The notes: generated by a model from the letters alone, not told the origin. Shown: positions 21,758 to 32,432, counted from the first letter of the stretch. The stretch is 64,000 bases of DNA from Cellulomonas fulva (GCF_018531375.1 NZ_JAHBOH010000001.1:2418001-2482000); one strand, 5' to 3'. Made by a program: numbers and translations.

Positions 21758-23595
21758 CGACGCTCGACCAGCCGCACCACGACGGGTCGGAGCTGTACGT
21801 CGAGCGCGGCACCCCGCGGCTCGGGGACGTGGTGCCCGTCCGGGTCCGCGTCCCCGCGTCGCGCCGCGAGCGGGCCGTCCACCTGCGTGTGGTGCGCGAC
21901 GGCGAGCCGCGGTTCGTCGCGGCCCGCCTGGAGCGGTCCGACGAGCACGAGCGCTGGTACGTCGCCGACGTGCCGGTGCACAACCCCGTCACGCCGTACC
22001 GCTTCCTGCTCGACGAGCCGGGCGGCTACCGGTGGCTCGACGGCCGCGGCCTGCACGACCGCGACGTCACGGACGCGGCCGACTTCCGGCTGTCCGTGCA
22101 CTCGCCCGCGCCGCGGTGGCTCGACGACGCCGTGGTGTACCAGGTGTTCCCGGACCGGTTCGCGCGCTCGTCGGGGCACGAGGGGCCGCCCCAGGGCGAC
22201 CTGCCGGGCTGGGCCATCCCGGCTGCCTGGTCCGACGAGCCGGTCGCAGCCGGTCGCGGCGTCGCGCAGCAGCTCTTCGGCGGCGACCTGCGGGGCGTGG
22301 AGCAGCGGCTCGACCACCTGCAGCGCCTCGGCGTGGACACGGTGTACCTGACCCCGGTGTTCCCGGCCCGCTCGAACCACCGCTACGACGCGACCACGTT
22401 CGAGCACGTCGACCCGCTGCTCGGCGGGGACGCGGCGCTCGCGTCGCTGTCCGCGGCCGTGCACGCGCGCGGTATGCGCCTGGTCGGGGACCTGACGACG
22501 AACCACACGGGCGCGGGTCACGAGTGGTTCGAGCGCGCCCGCGCGGACCGGTCGAGCCCCGAGGCGCAGTTCTACTACTGGACCGACGACGAGCCCGGCT
22601 ACGTCGGCTGGCTCGAGCACGCGTCGCTGCCGAAGCTCAACTACGGCGCGCCGGGGCTGACGGAGCGCATGGTCACCGGACAGGGCGCGGTCGCCGAGCG
22701 GTGGCTGCGCCCGCCGTTCGACCTCGACGGCTGGCGCATCGACGTCGCCAACATGACCGGGCGGTACCGGGACGACGACCACGCGCACGCGGTGGCCCGC
22801 GCGCTGCGCAGCAGGATGCACGGCATCAACCCCGACGCCGCGCTGGTCGCGGAGCACTTCCACGACGCGGCCGCGGACCTCGTCGTCGGCGGCTGGCACG
22901 TCAACATGAACTACTCGGCGTTCACGCGGCCGGCGTGGACGTGGCTGGTCGAGCCCGGCTCGACGCTGCCCTTCCTGGGCATGCCCGTGCCGGTGCCGCG
23001 CCGCGGCGGTGCGTCGATGGTCGCCACCATGCGCGACTTCGACTCGACGGTCCCGTGGTCGGTGACGCGCCACCAGTGGAACCTGCTGGGCTCGCACGAC
23101 ACGGCCCGGATCCGCACGGTGGTCGGCTCGCGCGAGGCGGTCGAGGTCGCGGCGACCCTGCTGTTCACGTACCCCGGGACGCCGGTGGTCTTCGCGGGCG
23201 ACGAGGGCGGGCTGACGGGCGTCAACGGCGAGCACGCACGCGTGCCGATGCCGTGGTCCGAGGTCGACGCGGGCGGGGGAGCGCACTGGGACGCCGCGAC
23301 GTTCGCGGTCTACCGGCGCCTGGCGGAGCTGCGACGCTCGTCGCGCGCGCTGCGCGAGGGCGGGCTGCGCTGGGTGCTGGCCGAGGACGACGCCGTCGGC
23401 TTCCTGCGGGAGACGTCCGACGAGCGCGTGCTCGTCGTGCTGACGCGGGCGGCCTGGCCGGGCGCGCGGCTCACGGGTCTGGCGGCACGCTCGTCGGACC
23501 TCCTGCACGGCGCCACCCCGCTGACGCACGACGCCACCGCGACCCACGTCCCGGCCACGCCCGGCCCCGCGGCGCACGTCTGGCGCCTGAGCTGA
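21754..23595 (+). CDS. GH13 neopullulanase / cyclomaltodextrinase-like alpha-glycosidase
   Basis: Intracellular maltodextrin-degrading enzyme, 613 aa. The N-terminal ~110 residues form a beta-sandwich like CBM34. The barrel follows from DAVVYQVFPDRFARS, with LTTNHTG, DGWRIDVANMTGRY (nucleophile Asp), LVAEHFHDA (acid/base Glu) and LLGSHDTARIR (third Asp). A C-terminal beta domain closes the protein. There is no signal peptide, and the start overlaps the malG stop by 4 nt, so the enzyme is made with the importer and acts on incoming maltodextrins or cyclodextrins. Exact linkage specificity cannot be read from the sequence. Confidence 0.9.
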   Translation: MTTLDQPHHDGSELYVERGTPRLGDVVPVRVRVPASRRERAVHLRVVRDGEPRFVAARLERSDEHERWYVADVPVHNPVTPYRFLLDEPGGYRWLDGRGLHDRDVTDAADFRLSVHSPAPRWLDDAVVYQVFPDRFARSSGHEGPPQGDLPGWAIPAAWSDEPVAAGRGVAQQLFGGDLRGVEQRLDHLQRLGVDTVYLTPVFPARSNHRYDATTFEHVDPLLGGDAALASLSAAVHARGMRLVGDLTTNHTGAGHEWFERARADRSSPEAQFYYWTDDEPGYVGWLEHASLPKLNYGAPGLTERMVTGQGAVAERWLRPPFDLDGWRIDVANMTGRYRDDDHAHAVARALRSRMHGINPDAALVAEHFHDAAADLVVGGWHVNMNYSAFTRPAWTWLVEPGSTLPFLGMPVPVPRRGGASMVATMRDFDSTVPWSVTRHQWNLLGSHDTARIRTVVGSREAVEVAATLLFTYPGTPVVFAGDEGGLTGVNGEHARVPMPWSEVDAGGGAHWDAATFAVYRRLAELRRSSRALREGGLRWVLAEDDAVGFLRETSDERVLVVLTRAAWPGARLTGLAARSSDLLHGATPLTHDATATHVPATPGPAAHVWRLS

Positions 23596-23667
23596 CCCGC
23601 GTCCTCACCTCCCACGCGCGTCGGTGGCGATGACCGGGCGACGGCGGGCTCGCCCTAGGCTGGGCGC

Positions 23668-24951
23668 GTGACCATGCTGGAGCACCTCGACGTGGACGGG
23701 TACGTCGACGTCGACCGGGAGCGGTGGGTCGCGGAGTCCGCGAAGTCGAAGGGCCGCACACCGTTCGAGCGCGACCGCGCCCGCATCGTGCACTCGTCCG
23801 CGCTGCGCCGGCTCGGTGCCAAGACCCAGGTGCTCGGCCCGTCGTCGGACGACTTCGTCCGCACGCGCCTGACGCACACGCTGGAGGTCGCGCAGGTGGG
23901 TCGCGAGATCGGCAAGGCGCTGGGCTGCGACCCGGACGTCGTCGACACCGCGTGCCTGGCCCATGACCTGGGGCACCCGCCGTTCGGCCACAACGGCGAG
24001 CGGGCGCTGGCCGCGCTGGCGCGGGGCATCGGCGGGTTCGAGGGCAACGCGCAGACGCTCCGGCTGCTGACCCGGCTCGAGCCCAAGGTCGTCGGGCCGG
24101 ACGGGACGCCCGTCGGTCTCAACCTGACCCGCGCGTCGCTCGACGCCTCGGTCAAGTACCCGTGGCGCTACCTGCAGGGACCCGTGAGCGCCGCGAGCGG
24201 CCGCCCCACGCACAAGTTCGGCGTCTACGAGGACGACCTGCCGGTCTTCACCTGGCTGCGCCAGGACGCGCCCGAGGGCCGCAAGTGCCTCGAGGCGCAG
24301 GTCATGGACCTGGCGGACGACATCTCCTACTCGGTGCACGACGTCGAGGACGCGGTGGTGGGCGGCCGGCTCGACCTGACGGTCCTGACGGTCCCCGACG
24401 AGCGCGCGCGCGTCGTCGAGGCCGTGCAGACCTGGTACGGCGACACGGTGGACGAGGCCGGGCTGCTCGCCGCGATGGACCGGCTGGTGCACGCGCGGCT
24501 GTGGGCGACCGGCTTCGACGGGTCCCGCGGCGCGCTCGCGATGCTCAAGGACGCGACGAGCCAGCTCATCGGGCGGTTCGCCAAGGCGTCGCAGAAGGCC
24601 ACGCGCGCGCAGTACGGCGACGGGCCGCTCACGCGCTACGCGGCCGACCTCGTCGTGCCGCTCACGACGCAGGCCGAGATCCTGGTGCTGAAGGGGCTCG
24701 CGGTCGCCTACGTGATGGCGCCCCGCGAGCTCGAGCCGCTGTACCACCGGCAGCGGGAGATGTTGACCGACCTGGTCACGATCATGGCGGACCGCGCGCC
24801 GCTGGCGCTGGAGCCGCCGTTCGCCGCCGACTGGGCCGCCGCGCCCGACGACGCCGCGCGCCTGCGCGTGGTGATCGACCAGGTCGCGTCCCTGACCGAC
24901 GTCTCGGCCGCCGACGCCCACGCCCGCCTGGTCCGCCCACCCCGCCACTGA
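23668..24951 (+). CDS. dgt: Deoxyguanosinetriphosphate triphosphohydrolase-like protein
   Basis: HD-domain hydrolase of 427 aa related to dGTPase, which splits dNTPs to deoxynucleosides and triphosphate. The metal site is visible: His in RTRLTHTLEV, the HD pair in CLAHDLGHPPFGHNGE, and a later Asp in DLADDISYSVHDVEDA. GTG 23668 lies 6 nt after TAGGCT (23656-23661), indicating a leaderless mRNA. In related actinobacteria dgt stands directly before dnaG; here 5.5 kb with repeats, a chitinase and a membrane glycosidase intervene. Confidence 0.94.
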   Translation: MTMLEHLDVDGYVDVDRERWVAESAKSKGRTPFERDRARIVHSSALRRLGAKTQVLGPSSDDFVRTRLTHTLEVAQVGREIGKALGCDPDVVDTACLAHDLGHPPFGHNGERALAALARGIGGFEGNAQTLRLLTRLEPKVVGPDGTPVGLNLTRASLDASVKYPWRYLQGPVSAASGRPTHKFGVYEDDLPVFTWLRQDAPEGRKCLEAQVMDLADDISYSVHDVEDAVVGGRLDLTVLTVPDERARVVEAVQTWYGDTVDEAGLLAAMDRLVHARLWATGFDGSRGALAMLKDATSQLIGRFAKASQKATRAQYGDGPLTRYAADLVVPLTTQAEILVLKGLAVAYVMAPRELEPLYHRQREMLTDLVTIMADRAPLALEPPFAADWAAAPDDAARLRVVIDQVASLTDVSAADAHARLVRPPRH

Positions 24952-25147
24952 CCCCACCCCCACCCCAGCCCGCACCGGCCCGCCCTACCCGAGCCAGCCC
25001 GCCCCGCCGGGCCCGCCCGGTCCAGCTCGCCCGCCCCGGCCAACCCCGCCCGCCCCGCCTGCCCCGGCAGGCCGCCTGCCCCGGCTGACCGGCCTGCCCC
25101 GGCCGGCCCGCGCGCGCCAGCCTGCCCCTGGCCCACCAACCCCCGCC

Positions 25148-25201
25148 GAGAACGTCATCGCTCCGGCTCTGCGCCCTCAGAGCCGGAGCGATGGCGTTCT
25201 C
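25148..25201. repeat. Large palindrome, copy 1
   Basis: A 24-nt arm starting GAGAACGTCATCGCTCCGGC (25148-25171) pairs with 25178-25201 across a 6-nt loop, with a single mismatch (T/C at arm position 8). Few intergenic structures here are this long. It may be a mobile palindromic (REP-like) unit or a strong terminator after dgt. Confidence 0.9.
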
Positions 25202-25328
25202 GACTGGGGATGGGGGCCCGCTCGGGCCAGCTCGCCCGCCCGGGACAACCCCGGCCGGCCCGCCTGCCCCGGCTGGCCGCCTGCCCGGGCCGGCCGCGCC
25301 AGCCTGCCCCTGGCCCACCAGCCCCGCC

Positions 25329-25382
25329 GAGAACGTCATCGTTCCGGCTCTGCACCCTCAGAGCCGGAGCGATGGCGTTCTC
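25329..25382. repeat. Large palindrome, copy 2
   Basis: Second copy of the same palindrome: arms 25329-25352 and 25359-25382 with a 6-nt loop. It differs from copy 1 by one base in the first arm (C to T) and one in the loop (G to A). Conservation of the paired arms contrasts with diverged flanks. Confidence 0.9.
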
Positions 25383-25396
25383 GACTGGGGATGGGG

Positions 25397-25470
25397 TGGT
25401 CGGGGTGCGGGCGGGGAGGGGTGGGGTGCGGGCGGGGAGGGGTGGGGCGGGGTGAGCGGGGCGGGCTGGG
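25397..25470 (+). other. G-run-rich stretch with a 21-22-bp direct repeat
   Basis: The + strand here is dominated by runs of 3-4 G separated by short spacers, and the unit GGGGTGCGGGCGGGGAGGGG occurs twice in tandem. It could form a G-quadruplex in the strand read through from dgt towards the chitinase. No coding potential is seen. Confidence 0.6.
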
Positions 25471-25500
25471 GTCTGGTTGGGGCGGATATCGGGCGGATCG

Positions 25501-25558
25501 TTGACCGATTTCACCCGGTCTGGTTACCGTCGGGGGTGAGGGATTTGTGAATATCCCT
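25501..25558 (+). promoter_or_regulatory. Chitinase upstream region with AGGGAT-N8-ATCCCT dyad
   Basis: This is the most AT-rich part of the spacer. TTGACC (25501-25506) could be a -35, with TTACCG (25524-25529) as a poor -10 at 17 nt. Alternatively, the TAAATA just before 25570 could be the -10. The dyad AGGGAT (25539-25544) / ATCCCT (25553-25558) lies 41 nt before the start codon and is a candidate operator. The 12-bp direct repeats known from Streptomyces chitinase promoters were not seen. Confidence 0.35.
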
Positions 25559-25598
25559 TACTAAATACCGCACTTCCCATCGCTCAGGGAGGCAAGGC

Positions 25599-27275
<1,677 letters not shown>

Positions 27276-27277
27276 CC

Positions 27278-27329
27278 GCGACGCGCCGGAGGGGCGGACC
27301 GCAGGGTCCGCGCCTCCGGCGTGCGTCGC
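27278..27329 (+). terminator. Terminator hairpin after the chitinase gene
   Basis: Nested pairing GCGACGC (27278-27284) / GCGTCGC (27323-27329), CCGGAGG / CCTCCGG and CGGACC / GGTCCG around a 4-nt loop gives a long, slightly bulged stem directly after the stop codon. Confidence 0.7.
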
Positions 27330-27365
27330 CTCCGCGGGTGTCGTCGTCGTGGCACACTGCGCGCC

Positions 27366-30300
27366 GTGTCACGACGCAACGGCGCCTCGCGGAGCACGAT
27401 CGCGCTCACCCTGGTCCTGGTCGGTCTCCTCGCGCTCGGGGCCCTGGTCGCCGCGCAGGTGGGTGACCTGCTCGGGCTGAGCCACACCGCGGCGGACGTC
27501 CCCGACGAGCAGACGTCGGCGGCGCCGGCACGGCCCGACGTCGCCGCCCCGGCGGTCAGCGCGGTCGTCGCGCCCGGCGTGCCGTCGCTGCAGCTCGCGG
27601 CCGGCTCGGTCGCCGCCGCGTACGCCGCGCGCGGCCTCGCCCGCCCGGAGGTCACCTCCGACGAGCCGGGCGTCCGGTCCGACGACGAGCCCGACGACGA
27701 GCCCGACGACACCTGCTGCCGCCTCGTCGCGACCGTCGACGCGGGGTCGGGGCTCACGGGCGAGCAGTTCCGGCTCACGACCGACGCCGGGATCCGGGTG
27801 GTCGCCGGGACCGAGGCGGGCGCCCGCGCCGGCCTCTACACCGTCGCCGACCGCGTGCGCTCGGCGACCGAGGTGGTGCCGGACGACCAGGACGGCGTCA
27901 CCCAGGAGCCGCGCCTCGGCCTGCGGCTGACGGACGTCGGCGCGGTCGGACTCGACGACGACCCCGCGCGGTTCGCGGCGGGCGACGACTACTCGCTGAA
28001 CTCCGACGTGGTCGGCTCAGCGGTGCTGCCCGCGGCGCCCTGGGTGGACCCGGCCGCCGTCCGGGCGATCGAGACGCAGTTCCGCGCGCTCGTCGACCAT
28101 GCGTCGGAGCAGGGCTACAACGGCGTCGTCGTGCCCGGCTTCCTGGAGTACGTGACGTTCCCCGACCTGGGCGTCTACCCGGAGGGCGACCCTCACGTGG
28201 CGCGCGCGGAGGCGATGGTGCAGGCCTTCGCCCCGGTGTGGCGCTACGCCCACGACATGGGGATGAAGGTCTACCTGATGACGGACATGCTCGCCGTCAG
28301 CCCGCCGCTCGAGGAGTACCTCGAGCGGACGGTGGGCGGCCTCGACACGACCTCGCCGGCGCTGTGGTCGGTGTACCAGGCCGGCCTCCGCGAGCTCTGG
28401 ACCGGCATGCCGTTCCTCGACGGCGTCATGGTCCGCATCGGCGAGGGCGGGTCCGCCTACCAGCTCCCGGGCTGGGACTACGGGTCGAGGATCGCGGTCA
28501 CCACGCCCGCCGCGGTCCGCGCGATGCTGACCGCGTTCCTCGAGACCGCCGGTGCGGCGGACAAGGACGTCATCTTCCGCACGTGGACCGTGGGTGTCGG
28601 CGCCGTCGGTGACCTGCACACCAACCCGCAGTCGTACGACGAGGTGCTGGGCGGGCTCGACGACCCGCACCTCGTGGTGTCGACCAAGTACGTCGCGGGC
28701 GACTTCTACAGCCACCTGCCGATCAACCCGACGCTCCGCACCGGCACCCAGCGCCGCATCGTGGAGCTGCAGGCCAGGCGCGAGTTCGAGGGGCAGGGAT
28801 CGTTGCCCGTCGACCTGGGCGACCTCACGCAGCGGGCCCTCGCGGACCTGCTCGCCGCCAACCCGCACATCGAGGGCGTGTGGGACTGGGCGCAGACCGG
28901 TGGACCGCTGTACGCGGGGCCGCGCGCGCTCTACCTGCGCGACGGCTTCTGGCAGCTGTGGGACCTGAACGCCTACCTCGCGGCGCGGCTCGCGGTCGAC
29001 CCGACGACGTCGGTCCCCGCCGCGCGCGCCGACTGGGTCCGCCAGACCTTCTCGTCAGACCCCGCGACGGTCGCGGCGGTCTCCGAGGCCTACGCGCTGT
29101 CCCGCGACGCGATCACCGACGGCCTGTACATCGGTCCGTTCGCCGACCGGTCGGTCAAGGCGCTGGGGCTCGAGCCGCCCCCGATGATGTGGATCTTCGA
29201 GTGGGACATCGTCTCGGGCGACTCGGCGACGTTCGACACCGTCTACGCGTTGACGCGCGAGCGGGTGGACGAGGCGGTCGCGCAGGGCCACCGCGCCGCG
29301 GCGACCGCCGCGCGCATGCGCGAGCTCGTCGCCGCGACGCCCGCCTCGACGTGGCGGGACCCCGCGCAGCGCACCGCCTTCCTGGCGGCGCTCGACTACG
29401 AGCAGGACCTGCTCGCCACGCTCGACGCGTACCGCGAGACGGTGCTGCGGCACGCGCAGTGGCTCGACACCGGCTCGGGCGCGGCGCGGGCGGCCTGGCG
29501 CACCGCGGAGCAGCGGTTCCAGGCGGCTCGCGCCGCGCACGACGCGCGCTACGGCGACGACCCGGAGCTCCCGGCGTACAACTTCGCCGCCGCCGACCTG
29601 GGCCTGCACCGAGCGGACCTCGGCGACGCCGCGACGTGGACGTCCCGCGGACTCCTGGCCCTGACGCTGGCCGCGCTCGGGCTCGGCGCGTGGTCGGCGC
29701 GCCGCCCGCGGTTCGCCGGCCACCGCGCACTGCACCTGCTGTGGACCGGGGCGACCCGTCCCTGGCGGCTCGCCGACGCGTCCGCCGCGGCCGGGAGGCC
29801 GGGCCGGACCGACCGGGTCCTGCTCGTCGCGCTGCCGGCGGTGGTGCTGGTCGCCTCCCGCGAGGCCTACACCGCCTTCTCCGCGCCCGTGCACCTGGCG
29901 CTCACCCTCGGCGCCTGGCTCGTGCTGGCCCTCGTCGTGCTGGCCCTCGGGGCGGGCCGACGAGCGTGGTGGCCGCTGCTGGCGACGGTCGGCGGCGTCG
30001 CGCTGGTGCGCAGCGCGCTGCTGCTCGCGGTCCTGTCCTGGCGGGGGCCGGGTCGCTACTGGTTCGGCTTCTGGACGCTGCCCACGCAGCGCGCGGTCTA
30101 CGTGACGGTCGCGTTCGCGGCGTTCTGCTGGCTGTTCGTCGCCACCTACCTGGCGCTGCGGGCCGCCTACGGGGCGAGCCGACGACGCGCCGCGGGCGTC
30201 GTCGCGGGCGCGGTCGGCGCGGTGCTCCTCGTGGGCGGCGCGGTCGTGGCCGCCCTCGGTCTCGAGACCGTGCTGAGCACGTGGAACGACCAGATGGCGC

Positions 30301-30452
30301 TGCTGCCGTGGGGCCTGCACCGGATCCTCGGGTTCTGCGTCTACCTGGGCATCCCGACGTCGCTGCCCGCCGGCGTGGCCGTCGCCGGTGCCGTCCTGTG
30401 CGCGGTCGCCGGGCTCCTGCAGCTGGGTCGTCGTCCCGCGCCGTCGCGCTGA
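27366..30452 (+). CDS. GH67-like glycosidase fused to a multi-span membrane domain
   Basis: Unusual 1028-aa protein. Residues ~10-32 form a signal-anchor helix and an acidic Asp/Glu/Pro tether follows. Residues ~65-160 resemble the small alpha/beta domain preceding several glycosidase barrels (AGARAGLYTVADRVR). A large domain (~180-570) recalls GH67-type alpha-glucuronidases: MKVYLMTDML, VMVRIGEGG (Glu about 360), a KYVAGDFYSHLPINP stretch, and REFEGQG (Glu about 473/475). A helical part follows, then about eight membrane helices from ~755 to the end. The enzyme part should face outside. GTG 27366 follows CACACT (27353-27358) by 7 nt (leaderless). The family match is weak; substrate and activity are unknown. 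Confidence 0.6.
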   Translation: MSRRNGASRSTIALTLVLVGLLALGALVAAQVGDLLGLSHTAADVPDEQTSAAPARPDVAAPAVSAVVAPGVPSLQLAAGSVAAAYAARGLARPEVTSDEPGVRSDDEPDDEPDDTCCRLVATVDAGSGLTGEQFRLTTDAGIRVVAGTEAGARAGLYTVADRVRSATEVVPDDQDGVTQEPRLGLRLTDVGAVGLDDDPARFAAGDDYSLNSDVVGSAVLPAAPWVDPAAVRAIETQFRALVDHASEQGYNGVVVPGFLEYVTFPDLGVYPEGDPHVARAEAMVQAFAPVWRYAHDMGMKVYLMTDMLAVSPPLEEYLERTVGGLDTTSPALWSVYQAGLRELWTGMPFLDGVMVRIGEGGSAYQLPGWDYGSRIAVTTPAAVRAMLTAFLETAGAADKDVIFRTWTVGVGAVGDLHTNPQSYDEVLGGLDDPHLVVSTKYVAGDFYSHLPINPTLRTGTQRRIVELQARREFEGQGSLPVDLGDLTQRALADLLAANPHIEGVWDWAQTGGPLYAGPRALYLRDGFWQLWDLNAYLAARLAVDPTTSVPAARADWVRQTFSSDPATVAAVSEAYALSRDAITDGLYIGPFADRSVKALGLEPPPMMWIFEWDIVSGDSATFDTVYALTRERVDEAVAQGHRAAATAARMRELVAATPASTWRDPAQRTAFLAALDYEQDLLATLDAYRETVLRHAQWLDTGSGAARAAWRTAEQRFQAARAAHDARYGDDPELPAYNFAAADLGLHRADLGDAATWTSRGLLALTLAALGLGAWSARRPRFAGHRALHLLWTGATRPWRLADASAAAGRPGRTDRVLLVALPAVVLVASREAYTAFSAPVHLALTLGAWLVLALVVLALGAGRRAWWPLLATVGGVALVRSALLLAVLSWRGPGRYWFGFWTLPTQRAVYVTVAFAAFCWLFVATYLALRAAYGASRRRAAGVVAGAVGAVLLVGGAVVAALGLETVLSTWNDQMALLPWGLHRILGFCVYLGIPTSLPAGVAVAGAVLCAVAGLLQLGRRPAPSR

Positions 30453-30474
30453 CCGGGGCACCTACACTGGCCGC

Positions 30475-32391
30475 GTGGCGGGACGCATCCGACGGGAGGA
30501 CGTGGAGGCGGTCCGCGAACGCGCGCGCATCGAGGAGATCGTCGGCGCGCACGTGCAGCTGCGCTCCGCCGGCGTCGGGTCCATGAAGGGGCTCTGCCCG
30601 TTCCACGACGAGCGCTCGCCGTCCTTCCACGTGCGGCCCCAGGTCGGCCGGTACCACTGCTTCGGCTGCGGTGAGGGCGGCGACGTCATCGACTTCGTCA
30701 TGAAGGTCGACGGGCTGCCCTTCGCGGAGGCCGTGGAGTACCTCGCGGGCCGCGTCGGCCTGCAGCTGCGGTACGAGGAGGGCGGGCCCACCCGGCCCGC
30801 GGAGGAGCCCGGCCGCCGGCGGCGGCTGGTCGAGGCGCACAAGGTCGCCGAGGAGTTCTACCGCGAGCAGCTCACGTCGCCCGGTGCCGCGGCGGGCCGG
30901 GCGTTCCTGGCCGAGCGCGGCTTCGACCGCGCGGCGGCCGAGCAGTTCGGCGTGGGGTTCGCCCCCCAGGGCTGGGACCACCTGATGAAGCACCTGCGCG
31001 GACGCGGCTTCACCGAGCCGGAGCTGCTCGCGTCCGGGCTCGTGAGCCAGGGGCAGCGCGGCGTGTACGACCGGTTCCGCGGGCGCCTGGTCTGGCCCAT
31101 CCGCGAGGTCACGGGGGAGACGATCGGCTTCGGCGCCCGCCGGCTCTTCGACGAGGACTCCGGGCCCAAGTACCTCAACACCCCGGAGACCCCGCTCTAC
31201 CGCAAGTCGCACGTCCTGTACGGCCTCGACCTGGCCAAGCGCGACATGCAGCGCACCAAGCAGGTGGTGGTGGTCGAGGGGTACACGGACGTCATGGCGA
31301 TGCACCTGTCCGGGGTCGGCACGGCCGTGGCGACGTGCGGCACCGCCTTCGGCTCCGACCACACCCGCATCGTCCGTCGGCTCGTGGGGGACAGCGGCTC
31401 GACGAGCGGGGTCCAGCTCGCGACCGGGGCGTCGGTCGGCGGCGAGGTGATCTTCACGTTCGACGGCGACGAGGCCGGCCAGAAGGCGGCCCTGCGTGCG
31501 TTCGGGGAGGACCAGACGTTCGCGGCCCAGACCTTCGTCGCGGTCGAGCGCAGCGGCCTGGACCCCTGCGAGCTCCGGCAGAGCCGCGGTCCCGACGCGG
31601 TGCGCGCGCTGGTCGCCGGCCGGCAGCCGCTCTTCGCGTTCGTGCTGCAGGCGACGCTGCGCTCGTTCGACCTCGCGACGGCCGAGGGGCGGGTGGCGGC
31701 GCTGCGCGCGGCGGCCCCGGTGGTCGCCGGCATCCGGGACGCGGCGCTGCGCCCCGAGTACACGCGCCTGCTGGCCGGCTGGCTGGGCATGGAGGACCAG
31801 GGGGCGGTGCGCCAGGCGGTCGCGGCGGCGGGCCGGCCCGCGGCGCAGGCGCGCGGCAGCCAGGCACCGGGGCGTCAGGACCCGCCGCAGCGGCGACCGC
31901 AGCGCCCGGCGGATCCCGTCACGCAGCTCGAGCGCACGGCTCTCGAGGTGGTCCTCCAGGCGCCCGCGCTGGTCCCGCCGGAGTTCGACGAGCTCGCGGC
32001 CGACGCCTTCGCGGCGCCCGCCCACCGCGCGGTGCACGAGGCCGTGCGCGCCACGGGCGGCGTCGGCGCGGGCCGCGCGCTCGTCGGTGCGGACGGCAGC
32101 TCGACGGCATGGGTCGGTGCGGTGCTCGAGGAGGCGGCCGAGGCCGTGCGTCCGCTCGTCACGGAGCTGGCGGTCGCGCCGCTGCCCGAGGACCGGCCGG
32201 AGGCGGTGGCCGACTACGTGCGCGGCGTGGTGCTGAGGCTGGTCGAGGTCGGCTTCACGCGGCACATCGCGGAGCTGCGCGGGCGGCTCCAGCGCATGGA
32301 TGCGGCCGAGGACCCGGCGGGCTACCAGGCGGCGTTCGCCGAGCTGGTGGCGCTCGAGGGCCGCCGCCGCAGCCTGCGCGAGAGCGCCTGA
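30475..32391 (+). CDS. dnaG: DNA primase
   Basis: Makes RNA primers at replication forks, 638 aa. The N-terminal CHC2 zinc finger reads CPFHDERSPSFHVRPQ and then YHCFGCGEGGD. The catalytic TOPRIM core has VVVVEGYTDVMAMH and the metal-binding FTFDGDEAGQKA. The C-terminal ~170 residues form the helicase-binding region, preceded by an Ala/Gln/Arg-rich linker (about 450-475). GTG 30475 lies 6 nt after TACACT (30463-30468), a good leaderless start. Only 22 nt separate it from the GH67-like gene, but it has its own promoter signal. Confidence 0.97.
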   Translation: MAGRIRREDVEAVRERARIEEIVGAHVQLRSAGVGSMKGLCPFHDERSPSFHVRPQVGRYHCFGCGEGGDVIDFVMKVDGLPFAEAVEYLAGRVGLQLRYEEGGPTRPAEEPGRRRRLVEAHKVAEEFYREQLTSPGAAAGRAFLAERGFDRAAAEQFGVGFAPQGWDHLMKHLRGRGFTEPELLASGLVSQGQRGVYDRFRGRLVWPIREVTGETIGFGARRLFDEDSGPKYLNTPETPLYRKSHVLYGLDLAKRDMQRTKQVVVVEGYTDVMAMHLSGVGTAVATCGTAFGSDHTRIVRRLVGDSGSTSGVQLATGASVGGEVIFTFDGDEAGQKAALRAFGEDQTFAAQTFVAVERSGLDPCELRQSRGPDAVRALVAGRQPLFAFVLQATLRSFDLATAEGRVAALRAAAPVVAGIRDAALRPEYTRLLAGWLGMEDQGAVRQAVAAAGRPAAQARGSQAPGRQDPPQRRPQRPADPVTQLERTALEVVLQAPALVPPEFDELAADAFAAPAHRAVHEAVRATGGVGAGRALVGADGSSTAWVGAVLEEAAEAVRPLVTELAVAPLPEDRPEAVADYVRGVVLRLVEVGFTRHIAELRGRLQRMDAAEDPAGYQAAFAELVALEGRRRSLRESA

Positions 32392-32432
32392 CGCACCCAC
32401 CGGGACGGGCGCGGGCATCGTCTGCCCGTCTT

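Larger units (their letters stand above)
25022..25395 (+). repeat. Degenerate tandem duplication, unit about 180-205 bp
   Basis: Two copies of the same block occur downstream of dgt: copy 1 from about 25022 and copy 2 from about 25227. Both start with CCAGCTCGCCCGCC, run through GC-rich CCTGCCCCGG-type repeats and CGCCAGCCTGCCCCTGGCC, and end with a large palindrome and CGACTGGGGATGGGG. The offset is 205 bp at the start and 181 bp at the palindrome, so one copy has lost about 24 bp. No gene was recognised anywhere in 24952-25598. Confidence 0.85.

Noticed and set aside
25148..25382. CRISPR-like repeat pair
   Set aside because: Only two copies, the repeat is a long palindrome, and the space between is itself part of a diverged duplication. 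No cas genes are near.
24952..25598. Small genes in the repeat-rich spacer after dgt
   Set aside because: Frames on both strands consist of Pro/Ala/Gly/Arg repeats that simply mirror the DNA repeats; no start context or conserved domain.
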